Shown here piece by piece: positions 27,453 to 35,604 of a stretch of 64,000 nucleotides of DNA (within the stretch, counting starts at the first letter, position 1; each line of letters starts with the position of its first letter). The stretch covers positions 62,001 through 126,000 of the forward strand of contig NZ_LXEY01000022.1 in NCBI RefSeq assembly GCF_001657475.1. Direction: 5' to 3'. This stretch comes from Enteractinococcus helveticum. GTDB lineage: Bacteria; Actinomycetota; Actinomycetes; Actinomycetales; Micrococcaceae. Both the position numbers and the translations under genes were made by a program. The notes under the pieces are model-generated. The model did no database searches. It had not been told where the DNA came from and was given only the letters and a program-made list of their open reading frames with translations.

Positions 27453-27458
27453 TAAGGT
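27453..27458 (+). promoter_or_regulatory. -10 box of a probable leaderless DUF488 transcript
   Basis: TAAGGT ends six bases before the ATG at 27465, and TTGACA lies at 27428-27433 (19-base spacer). No ribosome site can be seen. Confidence 0.5.
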
Positions 27459-27464
27459 GAAGAT

Positions 27465-27833
27465 ATGAGCCGTCCCAAAATTGTCATCAAACGAATCTAT
27501 GATGACGCCGATGATTCCGATGGAAAACGAGTCCTCGTGGATCGAATCTGGCCGCGTGGTGTGAGCAAAGAAGATGCTCAGTTAGATGCGTGGCTCAAAG
27601 ATATTGCGCCAAGTTCTGATCTGCGCACCTGGTGGGACCATGACCCCGACCGGCTCGAAGAATTCGCTGGACGATACGAGCAGGAACTTTCCGATGACGA
27701 CCACGCTGACGCGGTAGACGAGCTCATTGATCTGATTCACGATAACGAGCGCGTGACGCTGCTCTATGCCGCCAAAGATGAAAACATCAATCACGCCAAC
27801 ATCTTGCAAGACTATTTGCGGCGGTATAGCTGA
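27465..27833 (+). CDS. DUF488 (YeaO-like) family protein
   Basis: A 122-residue protein with IVIKRIYDDADDSDGKRVLVDRIWPRG at the N-terminus and LRTWWDHDPDRLEEFAGRY in the middle, both typical of the DUF488/YeaO group. The C-terminal RVTLLYAAKDENINHANIL is also conserved. The family is widespread and lacks an agreed function. It appears to be translated from a leaderless mRNA and overlaps by one base with a tiny zinc-ribbon gene. Confidence 0.87.
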   Translation: MSRPKIVIKRIYDDADDSDGKRVLVDRIWPRGVSKEDAQLDAWLKDIAPSSDLRTWWDHDPDRLEEFAGRYEQELSDDDHADAVDELIDLIHDNERVTLLYAAKDENINHANILQDYLRRYS

Positions 27834-27976
27834 TGGGAGATCCAGCGTGCTGGCTCGACCAGTTGTGTCCCAACTGTTCAGCGATGCTTGACGAGACATC
27901 TTCAGGAACTACTGTCACGTGTTGGCGCTGTGGTGCGCAGGTACGCTTCGACGACGAAGGCCCCATTGTCCTCTGA
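27833..27976 (+). CDS. 47-residue zinc-ribbon protein
   Basis: ATG at 27833 overlaps the DUF488 stop (TGATG) and the frame runs to TGA 27974-27976. Two cysteine pairs, CPNC and CWRC, lie 24 residues apart, so it probably folds as a single zinc ribbon, with an acidic C-terminal tail. An extra Cys stands at residue 6. The tight stop-start overlap implies translational coupling with the DUF488 protein and a shared role. Not a named family that I can identify. Confidence 0.7.
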   Translation: MGDPACWLDQLCPNCSAMLDETSSGTTVTCWRCGAQVRFDDEGPIVL

Positions 27977-28032
27977 GGCCATCTCGGCTGGGTAGAATTA
28001 CCAACCGATTCATTTTCGTGCCCATCACCCAC

Positions 28033-28062
28033 TTGACTGTGATGTGAACCACTGGATATATT
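28033..28062 (+). promoter_or_regulatory. Promoter of the creatininase-BCCT operon
   Basis: TTGACT (28033-28038), an 18-base spacer and TATATT (28057-28062). The operator begins three bases further on. Confidence 0.6.
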
Positions 28063-28065
28063 TAC

Positions 28066-28080
28066 TGCAACGCTGTTGCG
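28066..28080 (+). promoter_or_regulatory. Operator TGCAAC-GCT-GTTGCG at the creatininase promoter
   Basis: An inverted repeat with one mismatch in the outermost pair. It covers the predicted transcription start, three bases after the -10, a position suited to repression. The core matches the sites at 30883-30897 and 56839-56853. Confidence 0.65.
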
Positions 28081-28167
28081 TTCAAGACAACTTTCTGAAT
28101 CGCGCAGTCTTTGACCGGCACTTCGCCGTAATTATGACCCCGTATATTGGGGAGTCAAGGAGTAGAC

Positions 28168-28962
28168 ATGTCTTCAGTTTTTCTCGAAGACCTTGATGCC
28201 GATACTTATGCACAGTATCTCGGCCGAGAAGCATCCACGGTTATTATTCCCACCGGTGCCACCGAACAACACGGGCCACACATGCCACTTGGCGTCGATG
28301 CCATGTTGTCGTCAGCGATTGCGGCAGCTGTTGCAGAAGAAATTGGCGCGTTGGTAGCGCCGGTTTTCTCTTACGGTTATAAGTCGCAGCCGCGGTCTGG
28401 GGGCGGTGATCACCGCGTTGGTACCACCAGTGTGAGTGGCACGACAATGATCCACCTCGTTGAAGACGTGGTCGGCTCATTCCTAGAGCAGGGATTCCAA
28501 AACGTTGTTGTTTTAAACGGCCATTTTGAGAATTATCAGTTCATCTACGAAGGCTTAGATAATGCGATTGCCAAGGCACGCGCCAGCAGAACCTCAGCTC
28601 GAGGAGTGCTGATGTCGTACTGGGACTTCGTTGACGATGCCACTCTACAAAGCGTTTTCCCAAACGGATTCCTCGGCTGGGATATCGAACACGGAGGCGT
28701 TTTGGAAACCTCCCTTATGCTGTTGCTCCATCCAGAAAAAGTCGACATGTCTCGAGTCGTAGATCATCCGCCTGCACAATTGACCAATTACGACATTTTT
28801 CCCGAAGATCCGACCCGCACGCCCTCCAGTGGTTGCTTGTCCTCGGCAATAGATGCGACTGCCGAAAAAGGTCAGCAGCTCTTCGCAGCCGTTCGAGGTG
28901 CACTCGCTTCAGCTCTAATCTCAGAGCTTCAACTCATGGCTGCCACACGAAAGGCGCATTGA
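28168..28962 (+). CDS. Creatininase (creatinine amidohydrolase)
   Basis: The 264-residue enzyme opens the creatinine ring to give creatine. IPTGATEQHGPHMPLGVDA near residue 30 carries the metal ligands Glu, His and Asp, and VVLNGHFENYQF near 118 carries the second His and Glu of the binuclear centre. DIEHGGVLETSLML near 175 closes the site. Length fits creatininase, and the creatinase gene two genes on supports the assignment over related formamide hydrolases. AAGGAG precedes the ATG at 28168. Transcription is probably controlled by the palindrome at 28066. The transporter gene begins one base after its stop. Confidence 0.9.
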   Translation: MSSVFLEDLDADTYAQYLGREASTVIIPTGATEQHGPHMPLGVDAMLSSAIAAAVAEEIGALVAPVFSYGYKSQPRSGGGDHRVGTTSVSGTTMIHLVEDVVGSFLEQGFQNVVVLNGHFENYQFIYEGLDNAIAKARASRTSARGVLMSYWDFVDDATLQSVFPNGFLGWDIEHGGVLETSLMLLLHPEKVDMSRVVDHPPAQLTNYDIFPEDPTRTPSSGCLSSAIDATAEKGQQLFAAVRGALASALISELQLMAATRKAH

Positions 28963-28963
28963 C

Positions 28964-30736
28964 GTGACCAGTGCTAAAACTTCGAAAGTATCGGTCGAAT
29001 ACGCAGGCGAGCAGCCTGTGGAATCAGGCGAACAGCCTCCGGTTGAAGTACCTCGGTTCATGGGCCGACAAATTCCACCCCTAGACCGACTGCTCATCAC
29101 GATCATTCCTCCGGTACTCATCGTTGCCGCGGTTATTTGGGTGATCGTTAATCCCAATGGTGCCGCCGAAACGATCTCGATGCTGAGGACATTTGTGACC
29201 GGGGAATTCACCTGGCTGTTCATCATGTACTCACTGATTGCACTGATTGTTTGTATCTGGGCTGCATTTAGTAAATTCGGCAAAGTCCGTCTTGGTGGTC
29301 CCAAAGCGAAACCTACGCACGGACGCTTCGCGTGGTACTCTATGCTCTTTGCCTGTGGGCAGGGCATCGGACTGATTTTCTGGTCTGTAGCCGAACCCAT
29401 CATGCTACGTGATGAGAATCCCGTGATACCGGTCGTCGGAGCAGGCGGCGCAGAAGAGGGCGCGATCGTCTGGACCTACTTCCACTGGGGATTAACGGCC
29501 TGGGCGATGTACTGTGTCGTGGCGCTCTGCTTGGCGTACTCGCATCACAACCTTGGCAAAACGCTAACTTTCCGTGAAGCAACCGTCGATATTCTGCCGA
29601 AGAAAGCACGGCGCCCCGCCGGGGTTGTCATCGAACTCTTGGCCATTATCGCCACCGTGCTCGGTTTGGCTACTTCATTTGGTTTTGCAGCCATGCAGTT
29701 CAGCTCGGGCATTACGTCGTTTACGGGTATTGAATCTGGGCCGGTCATGTGGATGATCGTGATCGGCGCCTTCGCCGTGGTTACTGGCATCTCAGCCTAT
29801 ATCGGCATTAACAAGGGGATGGCACGACTTTCAGCAGTGAACTCGATTCTAAGTATCGTACTTGTCGTGGCGGTGTTCGTCTTCGGCCCGACGATTTATA
29901 TGCTGTCGACCATGACCCAAACGTTCGGTACATTCGGTCAGAATTTCTTGTCAATGAGTTTCTTCACCGATTTCCAACTCGCGGCCGGCTCGCTTGATAC
30001 ATGGCAGGACAGCTGGAATGGCTGGTGGACAGTTTTCATCTGGTGCTGGGTTATTGCTTTCTCACCGTTTGTTGCAGGCTTTATCGCTCGCATCTCCCGG
30101 GGTCGCACCATACGCGAGTTCGTCCTCGGCGTGACCGTCATCCCGTCGCTTATTGTGATGGTGTGGGTCGGCGTCATCGGTGTTGCAGCGATCTACTACG
30201 ACGACCAGTTGGATCGCTCTATCAGTGAGCAAGTTGCAGGAGATACCTCAAGCGGGCTATTTGTCATGCTTGATCAGATTCCGGTTGTTGGAACCATCCT
30301 GCTTGTCGCGGCCACAGTACTCGTGGCCACCTATTACATCACCTCGCTGGACTCTGGGACCTATGCGTTGGGTGAGTTCGTGACAGCACCGCGCAAATCC
30401 AGTCCGATTTTCCGTGTTGTGTTGGTACTGAGTATTGGAACCGTGGCGACTGTGCTGCTGTCGATCGGCGGTGAGGCAGTCGTAGACACCGTCCAGACCG
30501 GGACCATCATTGGCGCCTTCCCATTCTCGTTCGTGATCCTGCTGATGATCGCAAATCTGATCCGACGACTACATAAGCGCAATAAGAAAATCCGTCGTAT
30601 GGAGCGGGCTATTAATGACCCGAATCCTCATCGAGTGCTGATTCCTGATCCCGACGGTGAGGGCTTCACCGAGCCGGCTGACGACGCCACCACTGTCGCG
30701 TCACGCCCGCCAGGATCCGCTGATCACTCGTCCTAG
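28964..30736 (+). CDS. BCCT-family transporter, candidate creatinine/creatine importer
   Basis: A 590-residue secondary transporter with about twelve membrane helices. ACGQGIGLIFWSVAEP and FHWGLTAWAMY are the family's helix 3-4 stretches, and SPFVAGFIARISRGRTIREF follows helix 8. Compared with betaine carrier BetP as I recall it, the aromatic site keeps the HW..AW.MY residues, but helix 8 reads WTVFIWCWVIAFSP, replacing two of its tryptophans with Val and Phe. The glycine typical of Na+-coupled members is kept (GQGIG). The gene starts with GTG one base after creatininase, so they form an operon. Creatinine or creatine import is inferred from context; betaine uptake remains possible. Confidence 0.88.
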   Translation: MTSAKTSKVSVEYAGEQPVESGEQPPVEVPRFMGRQIPPLDRLLITIIPPVLIVAAVIWVIVNPNGAAETISMLRTFVTGEFTWLFIMYSLIALIVCIWAAFSKFGKVRLGGPKAKPTHGRFAWYSMLFACGQGIGLIFWSVAEPIMLRDENPVIPVVGAGGAEEGAIVWTYFHWGLTAWAMYCVVALCLAYSHHNLGKTLTFREATVDILPKKARRPAGVVIELLAIIATVLGLATSFGFAAMQFSSGITSFTGIESGPVMWMIVIGAFAVVTGISAYIGINKGMARLSAVNSILSIVLVVAVFVFGPTIYMLSTMTQTFGTFGQNFLSMSFFTDFQLAAGSLDTWQDSWNGWWTVFIWCWVIAFSPFVAGFIARISRGRTIREFVLGVTVIPSLIVMVWVGVIGVAAIYYDDQLDRSISEQVAGDTSSGLFVMLDQIPVVGTILLVAATVLVATYYITSLDSGTYALGEFVTAPRKSSPIFRVVLVLSIGTVATVLLSIGGEAVVDTVQTGTIIGAFPFSFVILLMIANLIRRLHKRNKKIRRMERAINDPNPHRVLIPDPDGEGFTEPADDATTVASRPPGSADHSS

Positions 30737-30750
30737 CCATTGAACTAAGC

Positions 30751-30790
30751 AAAACGGGCGCATCCCCTCAGGGAGGCGCCCGTTTTGTCG
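30751..30790 (+). terminator. Terminator of the creatininase-BCCT operon
   Basis: AAAACGGGCG (30751-30760) pairs with CGCCCGTTTT (30777-30786). The flanking A and T runs make it active on either strand. Confidence 0.9.
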
Positions 30791-30850
30791 TGTCTTAACA
30801 CGGTCAGGACACCTCGTCGCAAGCTTTGCAAAGATTTTCTAAAAGACCCC

Positions 30851-30879
30851 TTGACAGTGAGGATTCTCACACATATCCT
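30851..30879 (+). promoter_or_regulatory. Promoter of creatinase 1
   Basis: A perfect TTGACA (30851-30856), a 17-base spacer and TATCCT (30874-30879). The operator starts three bases later, the same distance as at creatininase. Confidence 0.7.
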
Positions 30880-30882
30880 GAA

Positions 30883-30897
30883 TGCAACGGCGTTGCA
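30883..30897 (+). promoter_or_regulatory. Operator TGCAAC-GGC-GTTGCA at the creatinase promoter
   Basis: A perfect inverted repeat with six-base arms. A second, looser site with arms GCAAC and GTTGC (seven-base spacer) follows at 30904-30920, which would allow two dimers to bind side by side. Confidence 0.7.
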
Positions 30898-31028
30898 CTG
30901 ATCGCAACTTGATCGGTTGCCGGTTTTCAATTCAGAGCGGCGGGAATCAGCCTGCGAGGCTCTAGACCTACTCACCACTATGGTTCAGCACCAAGCACAC
31001 GGGCTGAGAATATTTCAAGGAGAACCAC

Positions 31029-32270
31029 ATGGCTAATGTCACTAATGTCAGCGAGTTGGAACGTCTGAAGACCCTCCACAACGGTGAAAAGCAGCCGTTG
31101 ACTTTCTCGGACGCTGAGTTTGAGCGTCGTTTAGCCGGTCTGCGCTCGATTATGGCCGAAAAAGAACTCGACGCGGTCATCTTGACGAGCTATCAGAGCA
31201 TCAAATATTACTCGGACTTCCTCTTCACATACTTCGGTCGCTCCTATGCGCTGGTCGTGACACAACAGGAATCCATATCGGTGACTGCCAATATTGACGC
31301 TGGTATGCCATGGCGCACCAGCTACGGTGACAACATTGTGTACACCGACTGGCGCCGCGACAATTTCTACTACGGTCTGCAAGAAGCACTAAACCGCCAG
31401 GGCATTAGCGCCAAACGTATTGGTGTAGAAGATGACACTGTGACCACCATGCAGCGCAAAGCACTCCAGGACACCTTCCCGTCAGCACAGTTGACGGACG
31501 TCTCCCAGGCCGCAATGCGTCAGCGCATGATCAAATCTGCCGAAGAGATTGAGGTCATCAAACACGGTGCCCGCATCGGCGATATCGGTGGTGAAGCCAT
31601 CAAGGCTGCGATTCGCGAGGGCATTACCGAATACGAGGTCGCCCTGATTGGTGTCGAGGCGATGACGCACGAAATCGCCAAAACCTTCCCAGACCAAGAG
31701 GTGCGTGACACCTGGGTGTGGTTCCAATCCGGAATTAACACCGACGGTGCACACAACTGGGCAACCACTCGCAAACTACAACGCGGTGACCTGCTGTCAT
31801 TGAACTGCTTCCCGATGACCTCGGGCTACTACACTGCACTCGAGCGCACTCTGACACTGGGGCAACCAGACGCTCGCACGCTGGAACTGTGGAAGGCCAA
31901 TGTGGAAGTCCACGAAGCCGGCCTGGAACTGATCAAACCGGGAGCTGTGTGCAAGGACATCGCACACGAACTCAACGAGATCTTCATTGGCCACGGTCTG
32001 CTACCAAACCGTACCTTCGGCTACGGCCACTCCTTTGGGGTGCTGTCGCACTACTACGGCCGCGAAGCCGGACTAGAACTGCGCGAAGACATCGATACCG
32101 TCCTGGAACCAGGCATGGTCGTGTCGATAGAGCCAATGATCACCGTCATGGAGGGCGAACCTGGCGCCGGTGGCTACCGGGAGCACGACATCCTGGTCGT
32201 TGGAGAAGAAGGCGCTGAGAACATCACTAAGTTCCCGTTTGGCCCAGAACACAACATCATCGATGCCTAA
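31029..32270 (+). CDS. Creatinase 1 (creatine amidinohydrolase)
   Basis: The 413-residue enzyme splits creatine into sarcosine and urea. It has the pita-bread fold of M24 proteins. GINTDGAHNW near residue 240 provides the active-site His, TSGYYTALERTLTLG near 268 and MVVSIEPMITVMEG near 365 provide the acidic residues, and FGYGHSFGVLSHYYGREAGLELREDI closely follows known creatinases. The C-terminus FPFGPEHNIID is shared with them too. AAGGAGAACCAC precedes the ATG. It has its own promoter with a well-formed operator and is separated from the BCCT gene by a terminator. A paralogue lies at 48295. Confidence 0.93.
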   Translation: MANVTNVSELERLKTLHNGEKQPLTFSDAEFERRLAGLRSIMAEKELDAVILTSYQSIKYYSDFLFTYFGRSYALVVTQQESISVTANIDAGMPWRTSYGDNIVYTDWRRDNFYYGLQEALNRQGISAKRIGVEDDTVTTMQRKALQDTFPSAQLTDVSQAAMRQRMIKSAEEIEVIKHGARIGDIGGEAIKAAIREGITEYEVALIGVEAMTHEIAKTFPDQEVRDTWVWFQSGINTDGAHNWATTRKLQRGDLLSLNCFPMTSGYYTALERTLTLGQPDARTLELWKANVEVHEAGLELIKPGAVCKDIAHELNEIFIGHGLLPNRTFGYGHSFGVLSHYYGREAGLELREDIDTVLEPGMVVSIEPMITVMEGEPGAGGYREHDILVVGEEGAENITKFPFGPEHNIIDA

Positions 32271-32329
32271 CAACCACTTGATCAGGAACTGATACCGCCT
32301 GATTGAGGACGAATAGAGCGCGAAAACGG

Positions 32330-32360
32330 GGGCCTCGAACAGCTGAGCTGTTCGAGGCCC
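32330..32360. terminator. Bidirectional terminator between creatinase and lipoprotein gene
   Basis: GGGCCTCGAACAG (32330-32342) pairs with CTGTTCGAGGCCC (32348-32360) around CTGAG. On the minus strand the hairpin is followed by CCGTTTTCG, so it suits the lipoprotein gene best. Confidence 0.75.
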
Positions 32361-32387
32361 TGCCGTTGTATGCATGCCTCGTGGCGT

Positions 32388-32840
32388 TTAGAGCTCGGTG
32401 TAGTCAGTCCGCAATGCGGTAGCCAGCGCTTCGAGATCCCTGGAGACGGGGTGGGTGAGTTCTCGATGGCTTTGAGCAGCTTCCGTGATATCGACAACGA
32501 ACCAGGTGGAGTCATGCACCATGGGCAGCGGGCCGCCTTGCGTCGTCGACATTCGAGCTTGAATCTCATCGATAACGACCTCGTTCTCCGAATGCGCCAT
32601 GACGACGCTTTCGGCACACCGTCGTCCCGTCACAAGACCGTGCTCATCGCCGGCGTCGAAGGCATAATCTCCACTGCTGCCCTCAGGACAGCCCAGATGA
32701 CGATCAACGGCCTCGAATAATTCATCCACATTGTTAAAGTCGACGGGCTCAACTTCGCCGACATCATCGGGCATCCCGCACCCGCTCAGTACGAGCCCGG
32801 CCACGACCCCAACGAGGGTTGGTCTGATGAATTCTCGCAA
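32388..32840 (-). CDS. Small lipoprotein of unknown function
   Basis: A 150-residue protein with a short basic N-terminus, a hydrophobic stretch and the lipobox LVLSGC at about residue 21, so it should be exported and lipid-anchored. The mature part is acidic and has two further cysteines (HLGCPEG and GRRCAES), which could form a disulphide. No family recognised. AAAGGAC lies upstream. It faces creatinase across a hairpin and is not obviously part of its operon. Confidence 0.65.
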   Translation of the reverse strand: MREFIRPTLVGVVAGLVLSGCGMPDDVGEVEPVDFNNVDELFEAVDRHLGCPEGSSGDYAFDAGDEHGLVTGRRCAESVVMAHSENEVVIDEIQARMSTTQGGPLPMVHDSTWFVVDITEAAQSHRELTHPVSRDLEALATALRTDYTEL

Positions 32841-33196
32841 CGAACGGTCCTTTCTAGAAGGCGCCAGGTTATCGGAAGGCGCAGTGCAAGCGTAGGTCAG
32901 GGGGATTGTGAACGCTGAGTCGTGCAGCGTCGGTATGTGGTTGAACCATGCTTATGACACTAATGACTTCGGTGATGGGCGTCACGAGTTGGTTATCGAG
33001 GTTTCACGAAGTTAGTGTTCGCAGGTGAGATCCCACTGGTGTGCAGCAATCTTGAGTTCTTGCGGAGAAGGTTGCTGATGTGACAGGCATTCATCGCGAG
33101 CTTTGACGCGACACGATTGAAGCGCAGACATTACCCCAGATCTCCAGGCGGAACTCGGGATGATAGTTAGAGAGCTGTGTCTCGTTGGGGCCGCTT
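32841..33196. other. 356-base spacer with no well-supported gene
   Basis: A minus-strand frame from an ATG at 33131 to a TAA at 33012 would encode 39 residues (MSALQSCRVKARDECLSHQ...). Its composition is protein-like, but the ribosome site is poor. The rest holds the promoter of the lipoprotein gene; nothing else is seen. Confidence 0.4.
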
Positions 33197-34816
33197 TTAT
33201 CGATTCCACTCGGGGGCTGCGGCCATGAGCTCCTGAGTATACGAGTGCTGTGGGTCGTTGATTATCTGATTGGCCGTGCCCATTTCGACCAGCTGCCCGT
33301 TGGTCATCACCGCGATATTGTCGGACATGTGTTCTACGACGGCGAGATCGTGGGTGATGAATAAGTAACTTGCGCCCGTTTCTCCTTGCAGGCGGTCGAG
33401 AAGATCCAGCACGGTGGCCTGGACTGAAACGTCCAAGGCGGAAACCGGCTCGTCCAGAATCAGCACGTCGGGTTTGGGCGCCAGCGCACGGGCGATGGCA
33501 AGTCGTTGTCGTTGTCCACCCGATAATTCTCGGGGGTTCCGTCCGAGCACAGAACTGTCCAACTCCACCATCTCAAGCAGTTCTATGGCGCGCTCGCGAT
33601 ACTGGCGTGACCGCGAGGTCGTCCCCTTGGACAACGCGTTGGTCAGAACCTGTGAGACTGAATAGCGCGGATCAAACGATGCCAAAGGGTCTTGGTAGAT
33701 GGCCCCGAGACGCTCGCGTAGCGCGCGACGTTCGCTTTCGTTGGCCGGTGCGAAATGCTCACCGAAAATTTCCACTGTCCCGGTGTCGGGAGCGGTCAAA
33801 CCCAGGATCATCCGGGCCGTGGTAGTTTTGCCCGAACCGGATTCTCCGACCAAGCCCAGCGTGGTGCCCCTGGGGATTGATAGGGATACATCATTGACGG
33901 CCAGGTGATCACCAAAGGCTTTGGATAACCCGGTGACTTGTACCGCGAGGTTGTCGGAACGTTTGCTGGATACTTCTGGCTCAGGCCTGGCTAGATGTGG
34001 TGTCTCGGGCTGTTCGAGATCACGCGTGAGTGGAACAAACCGCTCAACGCCTGCGGGGATCGCAGCCAGCAATTGCTTGGTGTATTCATGGCTGGGGCGA
34101 TTCAGGATCTGATCGGTCGGTCCCGATTCGACAATCTCACCGTTGCGCATCACAATGATCTCATCGGCCACCTGTGCGATTTGGGCCAGGTCGTGGGAAA
34201 TGATCGCCAGCGCGATCCCTTGGTCGGTCAGGTCATTGAGCTGATCCAGCACCAACCGCGTCAATCGGGTATCCAGTGCGGTGGTTGCTTCATCGGCGAC
34301 CACCACACAGGGGTTACCGATCATAGCCTGGGCTATGAGTGCTCGTTGCCGCATCCCACCGGACAGTTGCGGACTCCGTTGATCAGCGCGCACAGTTGGA
34401 TTCGGCATCTCCACGCGGTACAGAGCCTCGATCGCCGTTTGCTTTCGAGCTCGACGCGACAGCGGCAACGTATCGGCGATTTCTCGATGGATCGGCCGCA
34501 GTGGATCCAAGCTGTTCAGGGCATCCTGCAAGATCATCGCCACCTGCTGACCGCGAATCTCACGCCATTGTTTCTCCGTGAGGTGGCGGGCATCCGTGCC
34601 CAAAATATTCACCACATCGGCGGTCACCTGGCCGCCGGTCAACCCCAGCAGGGCGCGAGCGGTCACTGACTTCCCAGAACCAGACTCGCCAACAATCCCC
34701 AGGGCACGACCGGGCGTGAGCGTAAATGACACGTTCTGAACGGCTTGAATAACGGACTTATCTGGTCCGGGAAACGTCACCGACAGGTTCTTGATTTCAA
34801 CCGCTGGTTGGCTCAT
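33197..34816 (-). CDS. Fused ABC ATPase of a peptide-type importer (two ATP-binding domains)
   Basis: The 539-residue protein contains two complete nucleotide-binding domains, as in DppD-DppF fusions. Domain 1 has GESGSGKSVTARALL near residue 38, LSGGMRQRALIAQA and CVVVADEATTALD. Domain 2 begins near 275 with GESGSGKTTTARMILG, LSGGQRQRLAIARAL and VLILDEPVSALDVS. GGAGGAG lies just before the ATG at 34816, which overlaps the permease stop. It powers the importer encoded by the three genes upstream. Confidence 0.92.
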   Translation of the reverse strand: MSQPAVEIKNLSVTFPGPDKSVIQAVQNVSFTLTPGRALGIVGESGSGKSVTARALLGLTGGQVTADVVNILGTDARHLTEKQWREIRGQQVAMILQDALNSLDPLRPIHREIADTLPLSRRARKQTAIEALYRVEMPNPTVRADQRSPQLSGGMRQRALIAQAMIGNPCVVVADEATTALDTRLTRLVLDQLNDLTDQGIALAIISHDLAQIAQVADEIIVMRNGEIVESGPTDQILNRPSHEYTKQLLAAIPAGVERFVPLTRDLEQPETPHLARPEPEVSSKRSDNLAVQVTGLSKAFGDHLAVNDVSLSIPRGTTLGLVGESGSGKTTTARMILGLTAPDTGTVEIFGEHFAPANESERRALRERLGAIYQDPLASFDPRYSVSQVLTNALSKGTTSRSRQYRERAIELLEMVELDSSVLGRNPRELSGGQRQRLAIARALAPKPDVLILDEPVSALDVSVQATVLDLLDRLQGETGASYLFITHDLAVVEHMSDNIAVMTNGQLVEMGTANQIINDPQHSYTQELMAAAPEWNR

Positions 34817-35604
34817 GCACTCCTCCGAGTAACCGAACGCCCCAACAGGGTAGCCCCGGCCGCGACGGCGACAATTGCCAGCCCCGGGAAGACCGTCATC
34901 CACCAGGCAAAATGCAAATACGTGCGACCCGAGGCCAGCATCGCACCCCATTCGGGTGCCGGAGGCGGGGTCCCCAAGCCCAAAAATGACAGCGCGGAGG
35001 CCCAAATCACGGCCTGCCCGATGCCAAGCGTAATCAACGCCAACAGAGTCGTGAGCGTATTGGGGATCAAATGGTTGCGTACTTTCAGCCAGGTGGAGTG
35101 TCCAAGCACCGTGGCAGCGTCGAACATTTCAGAGTTCACTAACGTGCGCAGATGCGTCCGGATCAATCGTGCATAGCCCGGCGCGGTCGACAAGCCGACG
35201 GCGATAATCGCCGGCGTGGTCCCGGGCCCGGTAAATGCGATAATAATCAGCGCCATCAACAAGGTGGGAATCGCATAGAGTACTTCAAGCCCGCGCAGAA
35301 TCACCGAGTCAAGCCATCGCGGAGCAAAGGCTGTGATTACACCCAGGACGACGGCGATGCCCATACCCAATCCGGTGGCGGCTAGACCGATGGTCAATGA
35401 GTCAGCGGTGCCGTGCACCACTCGGGTATAGATATCGCGCCCGGATTCATCGGTGCCAAACGGGTGTTGCAGTGAGGGGGACCCAAAAGCATCCGCCGGA
35501 TGCACCGCAAGCGGACTGCCGGGTGCCAACAATGAGGGAAACAGTGCCGCGATGGCGATGATGCCCATAAACAGGGCGGCAACGATCTTTCCGGTGCGGG
35601 TCAC
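34813..35604 (-). CDS. ABC importer permease, DppC/OppC type
   Basis: A 263-residue membrane protein with about six helices. HPFGTDESGRDIYTRVVHG near residue 48 and the EAA loop GYARLIRTHLRTLVNSEMFDAATVLG near 150 mark the DppC family. Its ATG overlaps the stop of the DppB-like gene and its own stop overlaps the ATPase start, giving a tightly coupled operon. Confidence 0.9.
   Translation of the reverse strand: MTRTGKIVAALFMGIIAIAALFPSLLAPGSPLAVHPADAFGSPSLQHPFGTDESGRDIYTRVVHGTADSLTIGLAATGLGMGIAVVLGVITAFAPRWLDSVILRGLEVLYAIPTLLMALIIIAFTGPGTTPAIIAVGLSTAPGYARLIRTHLRTLVNSEMFDAATVLGHSTWLKVRNHLIPNTLTTLLALITLGIGQAVIWASALSFLGLGTPPPAPEWGAMLASGRTYLHFAWWMTVFPGLAIVAVAAGATLLGRSVTRRSA

Noticed and set aside
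31029-32270. The M24 proteins as DMSP lyase DddP or proline dipeptidase instead of creatinase
   Set aside because: Both copies follow creatinase closely across the active-site and C-terminal stretches, and creatininase and sarcosine oxidase lie nearby.
33012-33209. 65-codon minus-strand frame overlapping the end of the ABC ATPase gene
   Set aside because: The 5' part overlaps a real gene. Only its last 39 codons look protein-like, and the ribosome site is poor.
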